Notes under the pieces: generated by a model
What the model was told of the DNA's origin: nothing
Seen by the model: the letters and a program-made list of their open reading frames with translations, nothing else
Database searches by the model: none
NCBI RefSeq assembly: GCF_026008495.1
Contig: NZ_BQUN01000089.1
Coordinates: 1 to 64,000, forward strand
Direction: 5' to 3'
DNA: 64,000 nt
Source of the DNA: Streptomyces sp. A012304
GTDB lineage: Bacteria; Actinomycetota; Actinomycetes; Streptomycetales; Streptomycetaceae
Program-made: the position numbers and the translations under genes
Shown: in pieces, positions 40,227-48,614 of the stretch
Numbering within the stretch: position 1 is the stretch's first letter
Layout: each line of letters opens with the position of its first letter

Positions 40227-41243
40227 TTACGACTCCGCCAGGATCTGTCCGACGTACCGTGCCACTGCGCGTACCGCTCCCATCGTTCCCGGGTAATCCA
40301 TGCGGGTCGGTCCGACCACGCCGAGTTTGGCGACTGCCTCGCCGCCCGAACCGTAGCCGACCGACACCACCGAGGTGGAGTTGAGTCCCTCGTAGGCGTT
40401 CTCGTGGCCGATGCGCACGGTCATGCCCGAATCCCCCGCCTCGCCCAGGAGCTTGAGGAGCACGACCTGCTCCTCCAGTGCCTCCAGGACGGGCCGGATG
40501 GTGAGAGGGAAGTCATGTCCGAAGCGGGTGAGATTGGCGGTGCCGCCGATCATCAGCCGCTCCTCGTTCTCCTCGACGAGGGTCTCCAGCAGGGTGGAGA
40601 GCACCGTCGAGACCGTGCCGCGGTCCTCGACCTCGAAGGCGTCCGGCAGATCCTCCACCAGACGCGGCACGTCGGTGAACCGGCGGCCCGCGATCCGGCT
40701 GTTCAGCCGGGCGCGCAGGTCCGCCAGCGAGGCCTCGCCGAACGGCGCGGGGCAGTCCACCATCCGCTGCTCGACCCGGCCGGTGTCCGTGATCAGCACG
40801 AGCATCAGCCGGGCGGGCGCGAGCGACAGCAGTTCCACGTGCCGCACGGTGGACCGGGTCAGGGACGGGTACTGCACGACGGCGACCTGCCGTGTGAGCT
40901 GCGCGAGCAGCCGTACCGTCCGGGCCACGACGTCGTCGAGGTCGACGGCGCCGTCGAGGAAGTTCTGGATGGCCCGCCGCTCGGGGGCCGTCATCGGCTT
41001 GACGCCGGCCAGCTTGTCGACGAACAGCCGGTAGCCCTTGTCGGTGGGGATGCGCCCGGCGCTGGTGTGCGGCTGGGCGATGTATCCCTCGTCCTCCAGG
41101 GCGGCCATGTCGTTGCGGACCGTCGCCGGGGAGACGCCGAGGTTGTGCCGTTCGGTGAGCGCCTTGGAGCCCACCGGCTCCTCGGTGCCGACGTAGTCCT
41201 GGACGATGGCGCGCAGTACCTGGAGCCGTCGTTCACTCAGCAT
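40227..41243 (-). CDS. hrcA: Heat-inducible transcription repressor HrcA
   Basis: This 338-residue repressor binds CIRCE and needs GroEL for activity in known cases. The N-terminal winged helix has the family block [24 protein letters not shown], followed by [17 protein letters not shown]-like and dimerisation regions come after. The start is ATG 41243 ([10 protein letters not shown]); upstream frame extension has no likeness. A 9-9-9 CIRCE dyad lies 42 bp before it, so it represses itself and dnaJ. Confidence 0.96.
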   Translation of the reverse strand: MLSERRLQVLRAIVQDYVGTEEPVGSKALTERHNLGVSPATVRNDMAALEDEGYIAQPHTSAGRIPTDKGYRLFVDKLAGVKPMTAPERRAIQNFLDGAVDLDDVVARTVRLLAQLTRQVAVVQYPSLTRSTVRHVELLSLAPARLMLVLITDTGRVEQRMVDCPAPFGEASLADLRARLNSRIAGRRFTDVPRLVEDLPDAFEVEDRGTVSTVLSTLLETLVEENEERLMIGGTANLTRFGHDFPLTIRPVLEALEEQVVLLKLLGEAGDSGMTVRIGHENAYEGLNSTSVVSVGYGSGGEAVAKLGVVGPTRMDYPGTMGAVRAVARYVGQILAES

Positions 41244-41284
41244 GGGCGCACACACCTCCAGAAGTCGTCCCCTTGGCGCCTCGC

Positions 41285-41311
41285 CTGGCACTCGTCACTT
41301 CCGAGTGCCAG
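41285..41311. promoter_or_regulatory. CIRCE operator
   Basis: CTGGCACTC, 9 bp, then GAGTGCCAG: a perfect 9-9-9 dyad. The consensus is TTAGCACTC-N9-GAGTGCTAA; here the outer TTA/TAA is CTG/CAG, as expected in high-GC genomes. It is placed upstream of hrcA. Confidence 0.93.
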
Positions 41312-41385
41312 CGTTCCCCGGGCCAGTGTACGGCGGTGGGGTACACCCGGGGCAAGGTCGGCCCCGGGGGCGGGGTCACAAGAGC

Positions 41386-41391
41386 TAGCGT
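41386..41391 (+). promoter_or_regulatory. -10 box of a probably leaderless MBL gene
   Basis: TAGCGT lies 6 bases before ATG 41398, so transcription should begin at the A of the start codon. No ribosome site precedes the ATG. Confidence 0.55.
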
Positions 41392-41397
41392 CGCGGT

Positions 41398-42132
41398 ATG
41401 ACGGTGACTTGGGAAGAGCTGGGGTGGGAGCGGGTCGCTGCGGGCGTCGGACGGTGCCGGCTGCCGGTCTGGGACTGCACCGCCGGGCTGGTCGTCGGGG
41501 CGGAAGCGGCCCTTGTGGTGGACGCCGGGTCGAGTCTCGCGGAGGGGGCGACGCTGCGGGCGTGGGCCGAGCGGCTGGCCGGTCACCGTGTGACTCATCT
41601 CGCGCTGACCCACCCCCATTTCGATCATGTCTTCGGTGCGGCGGCGTTCGCGGACGCGGAGGTGTTCGCGGCGGTGGGCGCGGAGTCGGTGCTGACGCGG
41701 GGCGGCCTCGGGGCCGAGGAGCTGCGCGCGGACGCGGTGCGCAACGGTCTGGACGGGACCACGGCGGCGGAGGCGGCGGACACCCTCGTCCGGCCCCGCC
41801 ACCCGGTCTCCGGCGAGTGGACGCTCGACCTGGGCGGCGGCCGGCAGGTGCTGCTGGCGAACGTGGGCCCCGGCCACACGGCCCACGACCTGGCGGTCCT
41901 GGTCCCCGGTTCCCCGGAGGTCGTCTTCTGCGGTGACCTGGTGGAGGAGTCGGGGCAGCCGCAGGCCGGGCCCGACGCCGTCCCGTCCCACTGGCCGGCC
42001 GCCCTGGACCGGCTCCTCGACCTCGGCGGGCCGGACGCGCTGTACGTGCCGGGCCACGGGGCGGTGGTGGACGCGGCCTTCGTCCGCGCGCAGCGCGACG
42101 CGCTGGCGGCGCGTTTCGGCGTGTCGCCCTGA
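41398..42132 (+). CDS. Metallo-beta-lactamase fold hydrolase
   Basis: This 244-residue MBL protein has the zinc motif THPHFDHVFG near residue 72, a second histidine in NVGPGHTAHDL, the bridging Asp in FCGDLVEES, and the final His in VPGHGAVVD. HxHxDH has Phe at the x before Asp. No signal peptide is seen. The substrate is unknown; glyoxalase II-like thioester or lactone hydrolysis is possible. The start codon is 6 bases after a -10 box, so the mRNA is probably leaderless. It is divergent from hrcA. Confidence 0.88.
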   Translation: MTVTWEELGWERVAAGVGRCRLPVWDCTAGLVVGAEAALVVDAGSSLAEGATLRAWAERLAGHRVTHLALTHPHFDHVFGAAAFADAEVFAAVGAESVLTRGGLGAEELRADAVRNGLDGTTAAEAADTLVRPRHPVSGEWTLDLGGGRQVLLANVGPGHTAHDLAVLVPGSPEVVFCGDLVEESGQPQAGPDAVPSHWPAALDRLLDLGGPDALYVPGHGAVVDAAFVRAQRDALAARFGVSP

Positions 42133-42150
42133 TCGGGTCCCGGCTTCTCC

Positions 42151-42156
42151 TATCGT
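42151..42156 (+). promoter_or_regulatory. -10 box of a probably leaderless DUF3097 gene
   Basis: TATCGT lies 7 bases before ATG 42164, with no ribosome site between, which indicates a leaderless transcript as for the gene before it. Confidence 0.55.
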
Positions 42157-42163
42157 CATCCGA

Positions 42164-43036
42164 ATGCGCCCACCCGTCTCCCGCCCCCGCCCTTCCGACG
42201 AGGGCCCTGCGGGCCCGCGCCCTCGTACGTACTCCGCCGATCTGACCCCTCCCTGGAAGAAGCAGCGGCCCGTCCCCGAGGTCCCGGCGGAGCCCGGCCT
42301 GGTGGTGGAGGAGCCCGGCACCGGCTTCTGCGGCGCGGTGATCCGCTGCGAGGCGGGCACGGTGACCCTGGAGGACCGCTTCGGCAAGCACCGGGTGTTC
42401 CCGCTGGAGCCCCGCGGCTTCCTGCTGGAGGGCCGCGCGGTGACGCTCGTACGGCCCTCGTCGGGCGGCCCGGTACGACCCACGCGTACGGCGTCCGGTT
42501 CGGTCGCCGTCCCCGGCGCACGCGCGCGTGTGGCCCGCGCCGGGCGCATCTATGTCGAGGGCCGGCACGACGCCGAGCTGGTGGAGAAGGTGTGGGGCGA
42601 CGACCTGCGCATCGAGGGCGTGGTCGTGGAGTACCTGGAGGGCGTGGACGACCTGCCGTCCGTCGTCGCCGACTTCGCCCCCGGCCCCGACGCCCGGCTG
42701 GGCGTCCTGGTGGACCACCTGGTGCCGGGTTCCAAGGAGTGGCGCATCGCGCAGGAGGTGACCAGCGAACACGCCCTGGTCGTGGGCCACCCGTACATCG
42801 ACATCTGGGAGGCGGTGAAGCCGTCGTCCCTGGGCATCGAGGCGTGGCCGCGCGTCCCGCACGGGCAGGACTGGAAGACGGGGGTGTGCCGGGCGCTGGG
42901 GTGGCCGTCGGAGAACACGGGCGCGGTGTGGCAGGCGATCCTGAAGCGGGTCGGGTCGTACAAGGACCTGGAGCCGGCGCTGTTGGGCAGGGTCGAGGAG
43001 CTGATCGACTTCGTCACGGGTGACGGTGGGGCCTGA
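42164..43036 (+). CDS. DUF3097 family protein
   Basis: This 290-residue protein is of an actinobacteria-restricted family of unknown function. The first 35 residues are Pro/Arg-rich and disordered. A small beta domain follows, and then a conserved region ARAGRIYVEGRHDAELVEKVWGDDL and LGVLVDHLVPGSKEW, split by about 40 residues. The EGRHDAE and LVDHL pair resembles the Glu and Asp motifs of a TOPRIM nucleotidyl-transfer fold, which I infer only from spacing. Start ATG 42164 is set by the -10 box at 42151. It converges on hemW. Confidence 0.8.
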   Translation: MRPPVSRPRPSDEGPAGPRPRTYSADLTPPWKKQRPVPEVPAEPGLVVEEPGTGFCGAVIRCEAGTVTLEDRFGKHRVFPLEPRGFLLEGRAVTLVRPSSGGPVRPTRTASGSVAVPGARARVARAGRIYVEGRHDAELVEKVWGDDLRIEGVVVEYLEGVDDLPSVVADFAPGPDARLGVLVDHLVPGSKEWRIAQEVTSEHALVVGHPYIDIWEAVKPSSLGIEAWPRVPHGQDWKTGVCRALGWPSENTGAVWQAILKRVGSYKDLEPALLGRVEELIDFVTGDGGA

Positions 43037-43045
43037 CGCTGCCGA

Positions 43046-43093
43046 GGGTGCCGCAGCAGGAACCATGCGGACCGGCCTCCGGTATCGGCACCC
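43046..43093. terminator. Candidate terminator between DUF3097 and hemW
   Basis: GGGTGCCG (43046-43053) pairs with CGGCACCC (43086-43093) around a 32-nt loop. It is placed between convergent stops. The large loop lowers confidence. Confidence 0.4.
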
Positions 43094-43103
43094 GCCGGAG
43101 TGA

Positions 43104-44345
43104 TCAGTCCACCAGATCCCTGACCACCGCGTCCGCCAGCAACCGCCCCCGCAGCGTCAGCACCGCGCGCCCCTCGGCGTACGGTCCTTGCTGCAGGAGT
43201 CCGTCCGTCAGGGCGCGGCGGGACGCCTCAAGGCCCTCTTCGCGGAGGAGATCCAGCGGTGCGCCTTCCCTCAACCGCAGCTCCAGCAGAATCCGCTCGA
43301 CCCGCCGGTCCTCCTCCGACAGAAGCTCCCGCCCCGCCCCCGGCGACCGCCCCTGCGCGAGCGCCGCCGCGTACGCGCCCGGATGCTTCACGTTCCACCA
43401 GCGCACCCCGCCGACGTGGCTGTGGGCGCCGGGCCCCGCGCCCCACCAGTCGGCGCCCCGCCAGTACAGCTCGTTGTGCAGGCAGCGTCCGGCCTCGGAG
43501 GTGGCCCAGTTGGAGACCTCGTACCAGTCGTAGCCCGCTGCTGACAGCGTCTCCTCCGCGATCAGGTACCGGTCCGCGTGCACGTCGTCGTCCGTCATCG
43601 GGACCTCGCCCCGGCGGATACGGCGGGCCAGCTGGGTGCCCTCCTCCACGATCAGGGCGTAGGCGCTGACGTGATCCGGCCCGGCGCCCAGCGCCGCCTC
43701 CAGCGACGCCCGCCAGTCGTCGTCCGACTCGCCCGGTGTGCCGTAGATCAGGTCCAGGTTCACGTGCTCGAAGCCCGCCGCGCGGGCCTCCGCCACGCAG
43801 GCCTCGGGGCGGCCGGGGGTGTGGGTGCGGTCCAGGATCTTCAGCACGTGCTGTCTGGCGCTCTGCATGCCGAAGGAGATCCGGTTGAAGCCGCCCCGGC
43901 GGAGGGTGTCGAGGTAGGCCGGGTCGACCGACTCGGGGTTCGCCTCCGTCGTGACCTCCGCGTCCGCCGCCAGCCCGAACTCGTCGCGGATCGCGCCCAG
44001 CATCCGCACCAGGTCACCGGCGGCCAGCAGGGTCGGTGTACCGCCTCCGACGAACACCGTGCGGACCTCGCGCGGGTCGTCGCCGAGGACCTTGCGGGCG
44101 AGGCGGATCTCGTCGATCAGGGTGTCGGCGTAGTTGTCGCGGGAGGCGAGGACACCGCCGGTGCCGCGCAGTTCGGTGGCGGTGTAGGTGTTGAAGTCGC
44201 AGTAGCCGCAGCGGGTCGCGCAGTAGGGGACGTGCAGGTAGAACCCGAGCGGGCGGTCGGCGGCCCCGGTGAGGGCGTGCGCCGGGAGCGCGCCGTCGTC
44301 GGGGACCGGCTCGCCGTCGGGAAGTGCGGAAGGCATGCCTTCCAT
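43104..44345 (-). CDS. hemW: Heme chaperone HemW (radical SAM)
   Basis: This protein of about 413 residues has the radical-SAM CxxxCxxC in YCATRCGYCDFNTYT, then VFVGGGTPTLL and RISFGMQSA, and the C-terminal HemN-like domain. The Cys directly after the cluster motif that marks coproporphyrinogen oxidase HemN is absent (Phe here), as in HemW, which transfers heme rather than oxidising coproporphyrinogen. ATG 44345 is used; ATG 44336 (MPSALPDGEP) is as likely. It follows the phosphatase gene by 21 bp. Confidence 0.9.
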   Translation of the reverse strand: MEGMPSALPDGEPVPDDGALPAHALTGAADRPLGFYLHVPYCATRCGYCDFNTYTATELRGTGGVLASRDNYADTLIDEIRLARKVLGDDPREVRTVFVGGGTPTLLAAGDLVRMLGAIRDEFGLAADAEVTTEANPESVDPAYLDTLRRGGFNRISFGMQSARQHVLKILDRTHTPGRPEACVAEARAAGFEHVNLDLIYGTPGESDDDWRASLEAALGAGPDHVSAYALIVEEGTQLARRIRRGEVPMTDDDVHADRYLIAEETLSAAGYDWYEVSNWATSEAGRCLHNELYWRGADWWGAGPGAHSHVGGVRWWNVKHPGAYAAALAQGRSPGAGRELLSEEDRRVERILLELRLREGAPLDLLREEGLEASRRALTDGLLQQGPYAEGRAVLTLRGRLLADAVVRDLVD

Positions 44346-44366
44346 TGTCCAGCACCCGCGGATGTA

Positions 44367-46238
44367 CTACTCCGCCTGGAGCACCAGCAGCGCCAGGTCG
44401 TCCTCCGGCGGCTCGCCGCCGAACTCGTGCACCAGCCGCCGGATGCGCTCGGCGATCAGGTCCGCGTCGAGGCCCGCGCAGCCCGCGAGCGCGATCGCGA
44501 GACCGTCGCCGTCGTCGAACTGGCGGGAGCCCGAGCGGCGCTCCGTGACGCCGTCGGTGACGCACAGCAGGCTGTCGCCCGGGCACAGTTCCAGGGTCTC
44601 GCTGACGTAGGTGGCGTCCTCGACGACCCCCAGCAGGGTCTGCGGATGGGCGGCCGTGCCGACCGTGCCGTCGGGGCGGAGCAGCAGCGGCAGGGGGTGG
44701 CCGGCGGAGGCGAGGGTGCAGCGGACACCGCCGTCGTAGGGCACCAGCTCGCCGTAGAGGAGGGACAGGAAGCGGGTCTGGGGGCCGTCGCCGGGGTCGG
44801 CGGGCCCGACGAAGGCGCGGGCGGCGGCGTCGGCGGCCTCGGTGGCGTCGTCGAGGAGGAGCTGGTTGAGGCGGTCGAGGACGTCGGCGACGCCGTAGCC
44901 CTCGCGGGCCAGCAGCCGCAGCCAGGGCCGGGCCAGACCGATGACGACAGCCGCCTCGGGGCCCTTGCCCTGGACGTCGCCCACCGCGAAGCACCAGCGG
45001 CCGTCGCCCGCCGGGAACAGGTCGTAGAAGTCGCCGCTCGGCCCGCCCTGCTCGCGCGGCTCGTGCACGAGGGCGCTGCGCAGGCCGGGGATCTCGGCGA
45101 CCGCGCCGGGCAGCAGCCCCCGCTGGAGGACGGCGCTGATGGTGGCCTGGCGGGCGTACTGGCGGGCCGCGCCGATGGCGAGGGCCACCCGGCGGCCGAG
45201 GTCCTCGACGAGCCCGGTGACCTCGTCGGGGAAGCGCAGCAGCCCGGCCCGCCCGATCACCAGGGTGCCGAGCGGGCGGCCGCCCGCGATCAGCCGGTAG
45301 GCGAGGGCGGCGCCGTGCGGGCCCAGCGCGGCGGCGGGCCACGGGTAGGCGGCCGGGCCGGAGCACAGCGCGTCGGCGGGGCGGGGCGGCTCCTTCTCCA
45401 GGGCCCGGCGCAGTTCCTCGACGCGGTGCTCGCTGCCGTGCCAGACGCGGGCCGGCCCCGGCCCGGTCCGTAACCCGCCCGCCCCGTCGCCCCGCCCGCT
45501 CAGCTCGTCCTCCAGCCACACCGCGCACCAGTCGGCCAGGCGCGGCACGATCAACTGGCCGGTGAGCGCCGCGACCAGCTCCTCGTCGAGCTGCCCGGCG
45601 AGCAGGTCGGAGGCCTCGGCGAGGAAGGACAGCGCGCCGCGGCCGAGCCAGTCCCCCTCGCGGACGGCGGGCTGCGGATCGGGGGCGAGGACCTCCGGGA
45701 GGCCGCCGGTGGCGCAGGGCGGCCCGGGCTCGTCGTCGCCGGTGCCGTGGGGCGGCAGCCGCGCCCACACGGTCTTCGCGCCCCTGCGGTACGTCACTCC
45801 CCAGGCGTCGGCGAGCGTCGCGACCAGCCGCAGGCCCCGGCCGTACTCCGGCGTCTCGTACGACGGCTCGGGCGTGCCGTCCCGGGGAGCGCGGGAGGGG
45901 TGGTGGTCGGACACCTCCACGACGACCGCGCAGCCGTCGGGCTCCTCCTCCAGCCGGCACAGCAGCTCGATGTCGGTGCCCGCGTGCACGACGGCGTTGG
46001 TGACCAGCTCGCTGACCACGAGGGTCGCGTCCTCGGCGAGCCGGCCGGCGAGCTCGTCGCCGCCGGGCGGGCCGAGCTCCGCCCACCGCGTCAGCGCGGC
46101 GCGGACGAGGTCACGGGCGGCACCGGGGGCGAGGGGGCCGCCGGCCAGGGTCGCCCGCACGTGCGGCTGCCCGTCCGCGTGCGCGGGCGCGCCACCGGCC
46201 CGGGACACGATCTCCCGTTGCGTCGGAATGGCCCCCAT
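44367..46238 (-). CDS. PP2C/SpoIIE phosphatase with RsbW-like ATPase and GAF domains
   Basis: This 623-residue protein has three parts. An HATPase_c_2 domain (about 30-165) carries VVSELVTNAVVHAG and YGRGLRLV. A GAF-like domain spans about 200-370. A SpoIIE-type PP2C phosphatase (about 390-623) has SGDFYD, VGDVQGKG, VTDGVTE and EDDLALLVL. The first metal motif is SGD rather than GGD, but the Asp is kept. Such proteins switch anti-sigma/anti-anti-sigma partners in Streptomyces stress and development, and this one could both phosphorylate and dephosphorylate an STAS protein. No partner is encoded next to it. Confidence 0.9.
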   Translation of the reverse strand: MGAIPTQREIVSRAGGAPAHADGQPHVRATLAGGPLAPGAARDLVRAALTRWAELGPPGGDELAGRLAEDATLVVSELVTNAVVHAGTDIELLCRLEEEPDGCAVVVEVSDHHPSRAPRDGTPEPSYETPEYGRGLRLVATLADAWGVTYRRGAKTVWARLPPHGTGDDEPGPPCATGGLPEVLAPDPQPAVREGDWLGRGALSFLAEASDLLAGQLDEELVAALTGQLIVPRLADWCAVWLEDELSGRGDGAGGLRTGPGPARVWHGSEHRVEELRRALEKEPPRPADALCSGPAAYPWPAAALGPHGAALAYRLIAGGRPLGTLVIGRAGLLRFPDEVTGLVEDLGRRVALAIGAARQYARQATISAVLQRGLLPGAVAEIPGLRSALVHEPREQGGPSGDFYDLFPAGDGRWCFAVGDVQGKGPEAAVVIGLARPWLRLLAREGYGVADVLDRLNQLLLDDATEAADAAARAFVGPADPGDGPQTRFLSLLYGELVPYDGGVRCTLASAGHPLPLLLRPDGTVGTAAHPQTLLGVVEDATYVSETLELCPGDSLLCVTDGVTERRSGSRQFDDGDGLAIALAGCAGLDADLIAERIRRLVHEFGGEPPEDDLALLVLQAE

Positions 46239-46507
46239 GCACAGCTCCCCGGGCAGCTCGGGCGGTTACGCCTCGGACAATGCCGCCAGGGTGACAGACC
46301 GGCCACGCCCCGCAGCGGGGGGTGACGGAAGTGGGGCGTCATGGGTGAGGGGGGAGTGCCGGATGTGCTCGGATCGAGAGCGGAGCCCCTCCACTTCTGA
46401 CCGGGGTTGACCAAACCTGCCGGGGGCGCGGGTTGTGGCACCGGGGTCGCGGCACTGGCGCGGGGGCGCGAACCGGCCAACTGACCGCGCACGCGCCCCC
46501 TTGTACG
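46239..46507. other. Intergenic spacer, no gene seen
   Basis: Upstream of the phosphatase. It includes CCCCGC-AGCGGGG near 46303 and several GGGG/CCCC runs, but no box I would call. Part of it must hold the phosphatase promoter (minus-strand ATTGTCC near 46277). Confidence 0.5.
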
Positions 46508-46565
46508 GACCTACGCCTCCCGCGTCCCCGCGTACAGACCTACGCCTCCCGCGTCCCCGCGTACA
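46508..46565. repeat. Perfect 29-bp tandem duplication at the acyl-CoA ligase 3' end
   Basis: GACCTACGCCTCCCGCGTCC plus nine bases (46508-46536) is repeated exactly at 46537-46565. The second copy encodes the last codons YAGTREA and stop of the ligase. Because 29 is not a multiple of 3, a frameshifted ribosome would meet the same YAGTREA-stop again in the first copy. Confidence 0.9.
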
Positions 46566-48414
46566 TCTCGTCGATCAGGTGCTGGTACTCCCGCTCCACG
46601 ACCGGCCGCTTCAGCTTCAGACTCGGCGTGATCTCCCCGTGCTCCACGTCGAGATCCCGGGGCAGCAGCCGGAACTTCTTGATCGTCTGCCACCGCTGGA
46701 GTCCGGCGTTGAGCTCCTCGACGTACCCCTCGATGAGGGACACGGTCGCGGGCGCGGCGACGACGTCCGCGTACGGCTTGCCGCCCAGCCCGTTCTCCTC
46801 CGCCCAGGCCAGGATGGACGCCTCGTCCAGGGCGATGAGGGCCGTGCAGAAGTTCCGGTCGGCGCCGTGCACGAGGATGTTGGAGACGTAGGGGCACACC
46901 GACTTGAACTGGCCCTCGATCTCGGTCGGCGCGATGTACTTGCCGCCGGAGGTCTTGAAGAGGTCCTTCTTGCGGTCGGTGATGCGCAGATAGCCGTCGG
47001 GCGACAGCTCGCCGATGTCGCCGGTGTGGAACCAGCCGTCCGGCTCCAGGACCTCGGCGGTCTTCTCCGGCAGTCCGTGGTAGCCCTCCATGATGCCGGG
47101 GCCGCGCAGCAGGATCTCGCCGTCCTCGGCGATACGGACCTCGGTGCCGGGCAGCGGCTTGCCGACCGTGCCGGTGCGGTAGGCCTCGCCGGGGTTGACG
47201 AAGGAGGCCGCGGAGGACTCCGTGAGGCCGTAGCCCTCCAGGATGTGGATGCCGGCGCCGGAGAAGAAGAAACCGATCTCGGGGGCGAGCGCCACGGAAC
47301 CGGAGACACAGGCGCGCAGCCGGCCGCCGAACGCCTCACGGATCTTGGCGTACACCAGCGCGTCGGCGACCTTGTGCTTGGCGGACAGTCCGAAGGGGAC
47401 GCTCGCGGTGCCGGTGCGGCGGAAGTTGTCCTGGCTGGCCTTGGCGTACTCGCGGGCGACCTCGGCGGCCCAGCGGAAGATCTTGTACTTGGCGGGGCCG
47501 CCCGCACGCGCCTTGTTGGCGATGCCGTTGTAGACCTTCTCGAAGATGCGCGGCACGGCCGCCATGTACGTCGGCTGGACGACCGGCAGATTCTCGATGA
47601 TCTTGTCGACGCGGCCGTCGACGGCGGTGACGTGCCCGACCTCGATCTGCCCGGAGGTCAGCACCTTGCCGAAGACGTGCGCGAGCGGCAGCCACAGGTA
47701 CTGCACGTCCTCGGCGCCGATCAGGCCGGTCGCGGCGATCGCCTTCGCCATGTACGCCCAGTTGTCGTGCGGCAGGCGCACGCCCTTGGGGCGGCCGGTG
47801 GTGCCCGAGGTGTAGATGAGGGTGGCGAGCTGGTCCCGGGTGATCGCGCCGACCCGCTCCTTGACCAGGTCGGGGTCCTTCTCCAGGCGGGCGGCTCCGC
47901 GCTTCTCCAGCTCGTCGAGGGTGAGGACCCAGTCGGAGGTCTCCACACCGGCCGGGTCGATCACCACCACATGGGTGAGGTCGGGCAGCTCGGCGCGCTT
48001 CTCGACCGCCTTGGCGAGCTGGGCCGCGTCCTCGGCGATCAGCACCCGGCTGTCGGAGTCGGAGAGGATGAACGCCGACTCCTCGGCGTTGGTCTGCGGA
48101 TAGACCGTCGTCGTGGCCGCCCCGGCGCACATGATGCCGAGGTCGGCGAGGATCCACTCGATCCGGGTGGACGACGCGAGCGCCACCCGCTGCTCGGGCC
48201 GCACGCCCAGCTCGATCAGACCGGCGGCGACGGCGTAGACCCGTTCGGCGGCCTGCGCCCAGCTCAGCGACTTCCAGTCGTCCGGCCCCTGCCCGGACGC
48301 CGCCGGCACCGGATAGCGGTATGCCTCCCCGTCCGGCGTGGCCGCCACGCGCTCCAGGAAGAGCCCCGCGACGGACGGCGGACGGTTCTCGATCTGTGTC
48401 TGTGTGTCGCTCAC
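46540..48414 (-). CDS. Long-chain acyl-CoA synthetase (FadD type)
   Basis: This 624-residue AMP-forming ligase has the P-loop TLIYTSGTTGRPKG near residue 190 and EGYGLTESS. It also shows the hinge/adenylate motif WFHTGDIGELSPDGYLRITDRKKD and the C-terminal lysine region (GEITPSLKLKRP). It activates fatty acids with ATP and CoA. Start GTG 48414. The length and the motif FKTSGGKYIAP place it with actinobacterial long-chain FadD rather than peptide-synthetase domains. A dyad ACTCGCGAGT 54 bp upstream may be a TetR-type operator. Confidence 0.93.
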   Translation of the reverse strand: MSDTQTQIENRPPSVAGLFLERVAATPDGEAYRYPVPAASGQGPDDWKSLSWAQAAERVYAVAAGLIELGVRPEQRVALASSTRIEWILADLGIMCAGAATTTVYPQTNAEESAFILSDSDSRVLIAEDAAQLAKAVEKRAELPDLTHVVVIDPAGVETSDWVLTLDELEKRGAARLEKDPDLVKERVGAITRDQLATLIYTSGTTGRPKGVRLPHDNWAYMAKAIAATGLIGAEDVQYLWLPLAHVFGKVLTSGQIEVGHVTAVDGRVDKIIENLPVVQPTYMAAVPRIFEKVYNGIANKARAGGPAKYKIFRWAAEVAREYAKASQDNFRRTGTASVPFGLSAKHKVADALVYAKIREAFGGRLRACVSGSVALAPEIGFFFSGAGIHILEGYGLTESSAASFVNPGEAYRTGTVGKPLPGTEVRIAEDGEILLRGPGIMEGYHGLPEKTAEVLEPDGWFHTGDIGELSPDGYLRITDRKKDLFKTSGGKYIAPTEIEGQFKSVCPYVSNILVHGADRNFCTALIALDEASILAWAEENGLGGKPYADVVAAPATVSLIEGYVEELNAGLQRWQTIKKFRLLPRDLDVEHGEITPSLKLKRPVVEREYQHLIDEMYAGTREA

Positions 48415-48467
48415 GACATCCTCCGGGGCCCGCGACGGCGCGGCTGGCTCAATACGACTGTTGTTTA

Positions 48468-48477
48468 ACTCGCGAGT
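48468..48477. promoter_or_regulatory. Candidate TetR-type operator upstream of the acyl-CoA ligase
   Basis: ACTCGCGAGT is a perfect 10-bp palindrome inside TTTAACTCGCGAGTAACTA, an AT-rich spot in a GC-rich spacer. Fatty-acid genes in actinobacteria are often under TetR repressors with such dyads. Confidence 0.45.
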
Positions 48478-48561
48478 AACTATCGAGCAGAGATCAGACT
48501 AGAGCGCGACTGGCCAGCGCGTAAGGGGCGGCGGGCCCTCACTTCCTCCGGATGGCAGGCA

Positions 48562-48595
48562 CAGGGCCCGCCGCGCGACAGCGCGACGGGCCCTG
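48562..48595 (-). terminator. lepA terminator
   Basis: CAGGGCCCG and CGGGCCCTG (9 bp) with inner CGCG/CGCG pairs, starting 20 bp after the lepA stop. Confidence 0.8.
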
Positions 48596-48614
48596 AAGAT
48601 CGGCGTCCGGATGG

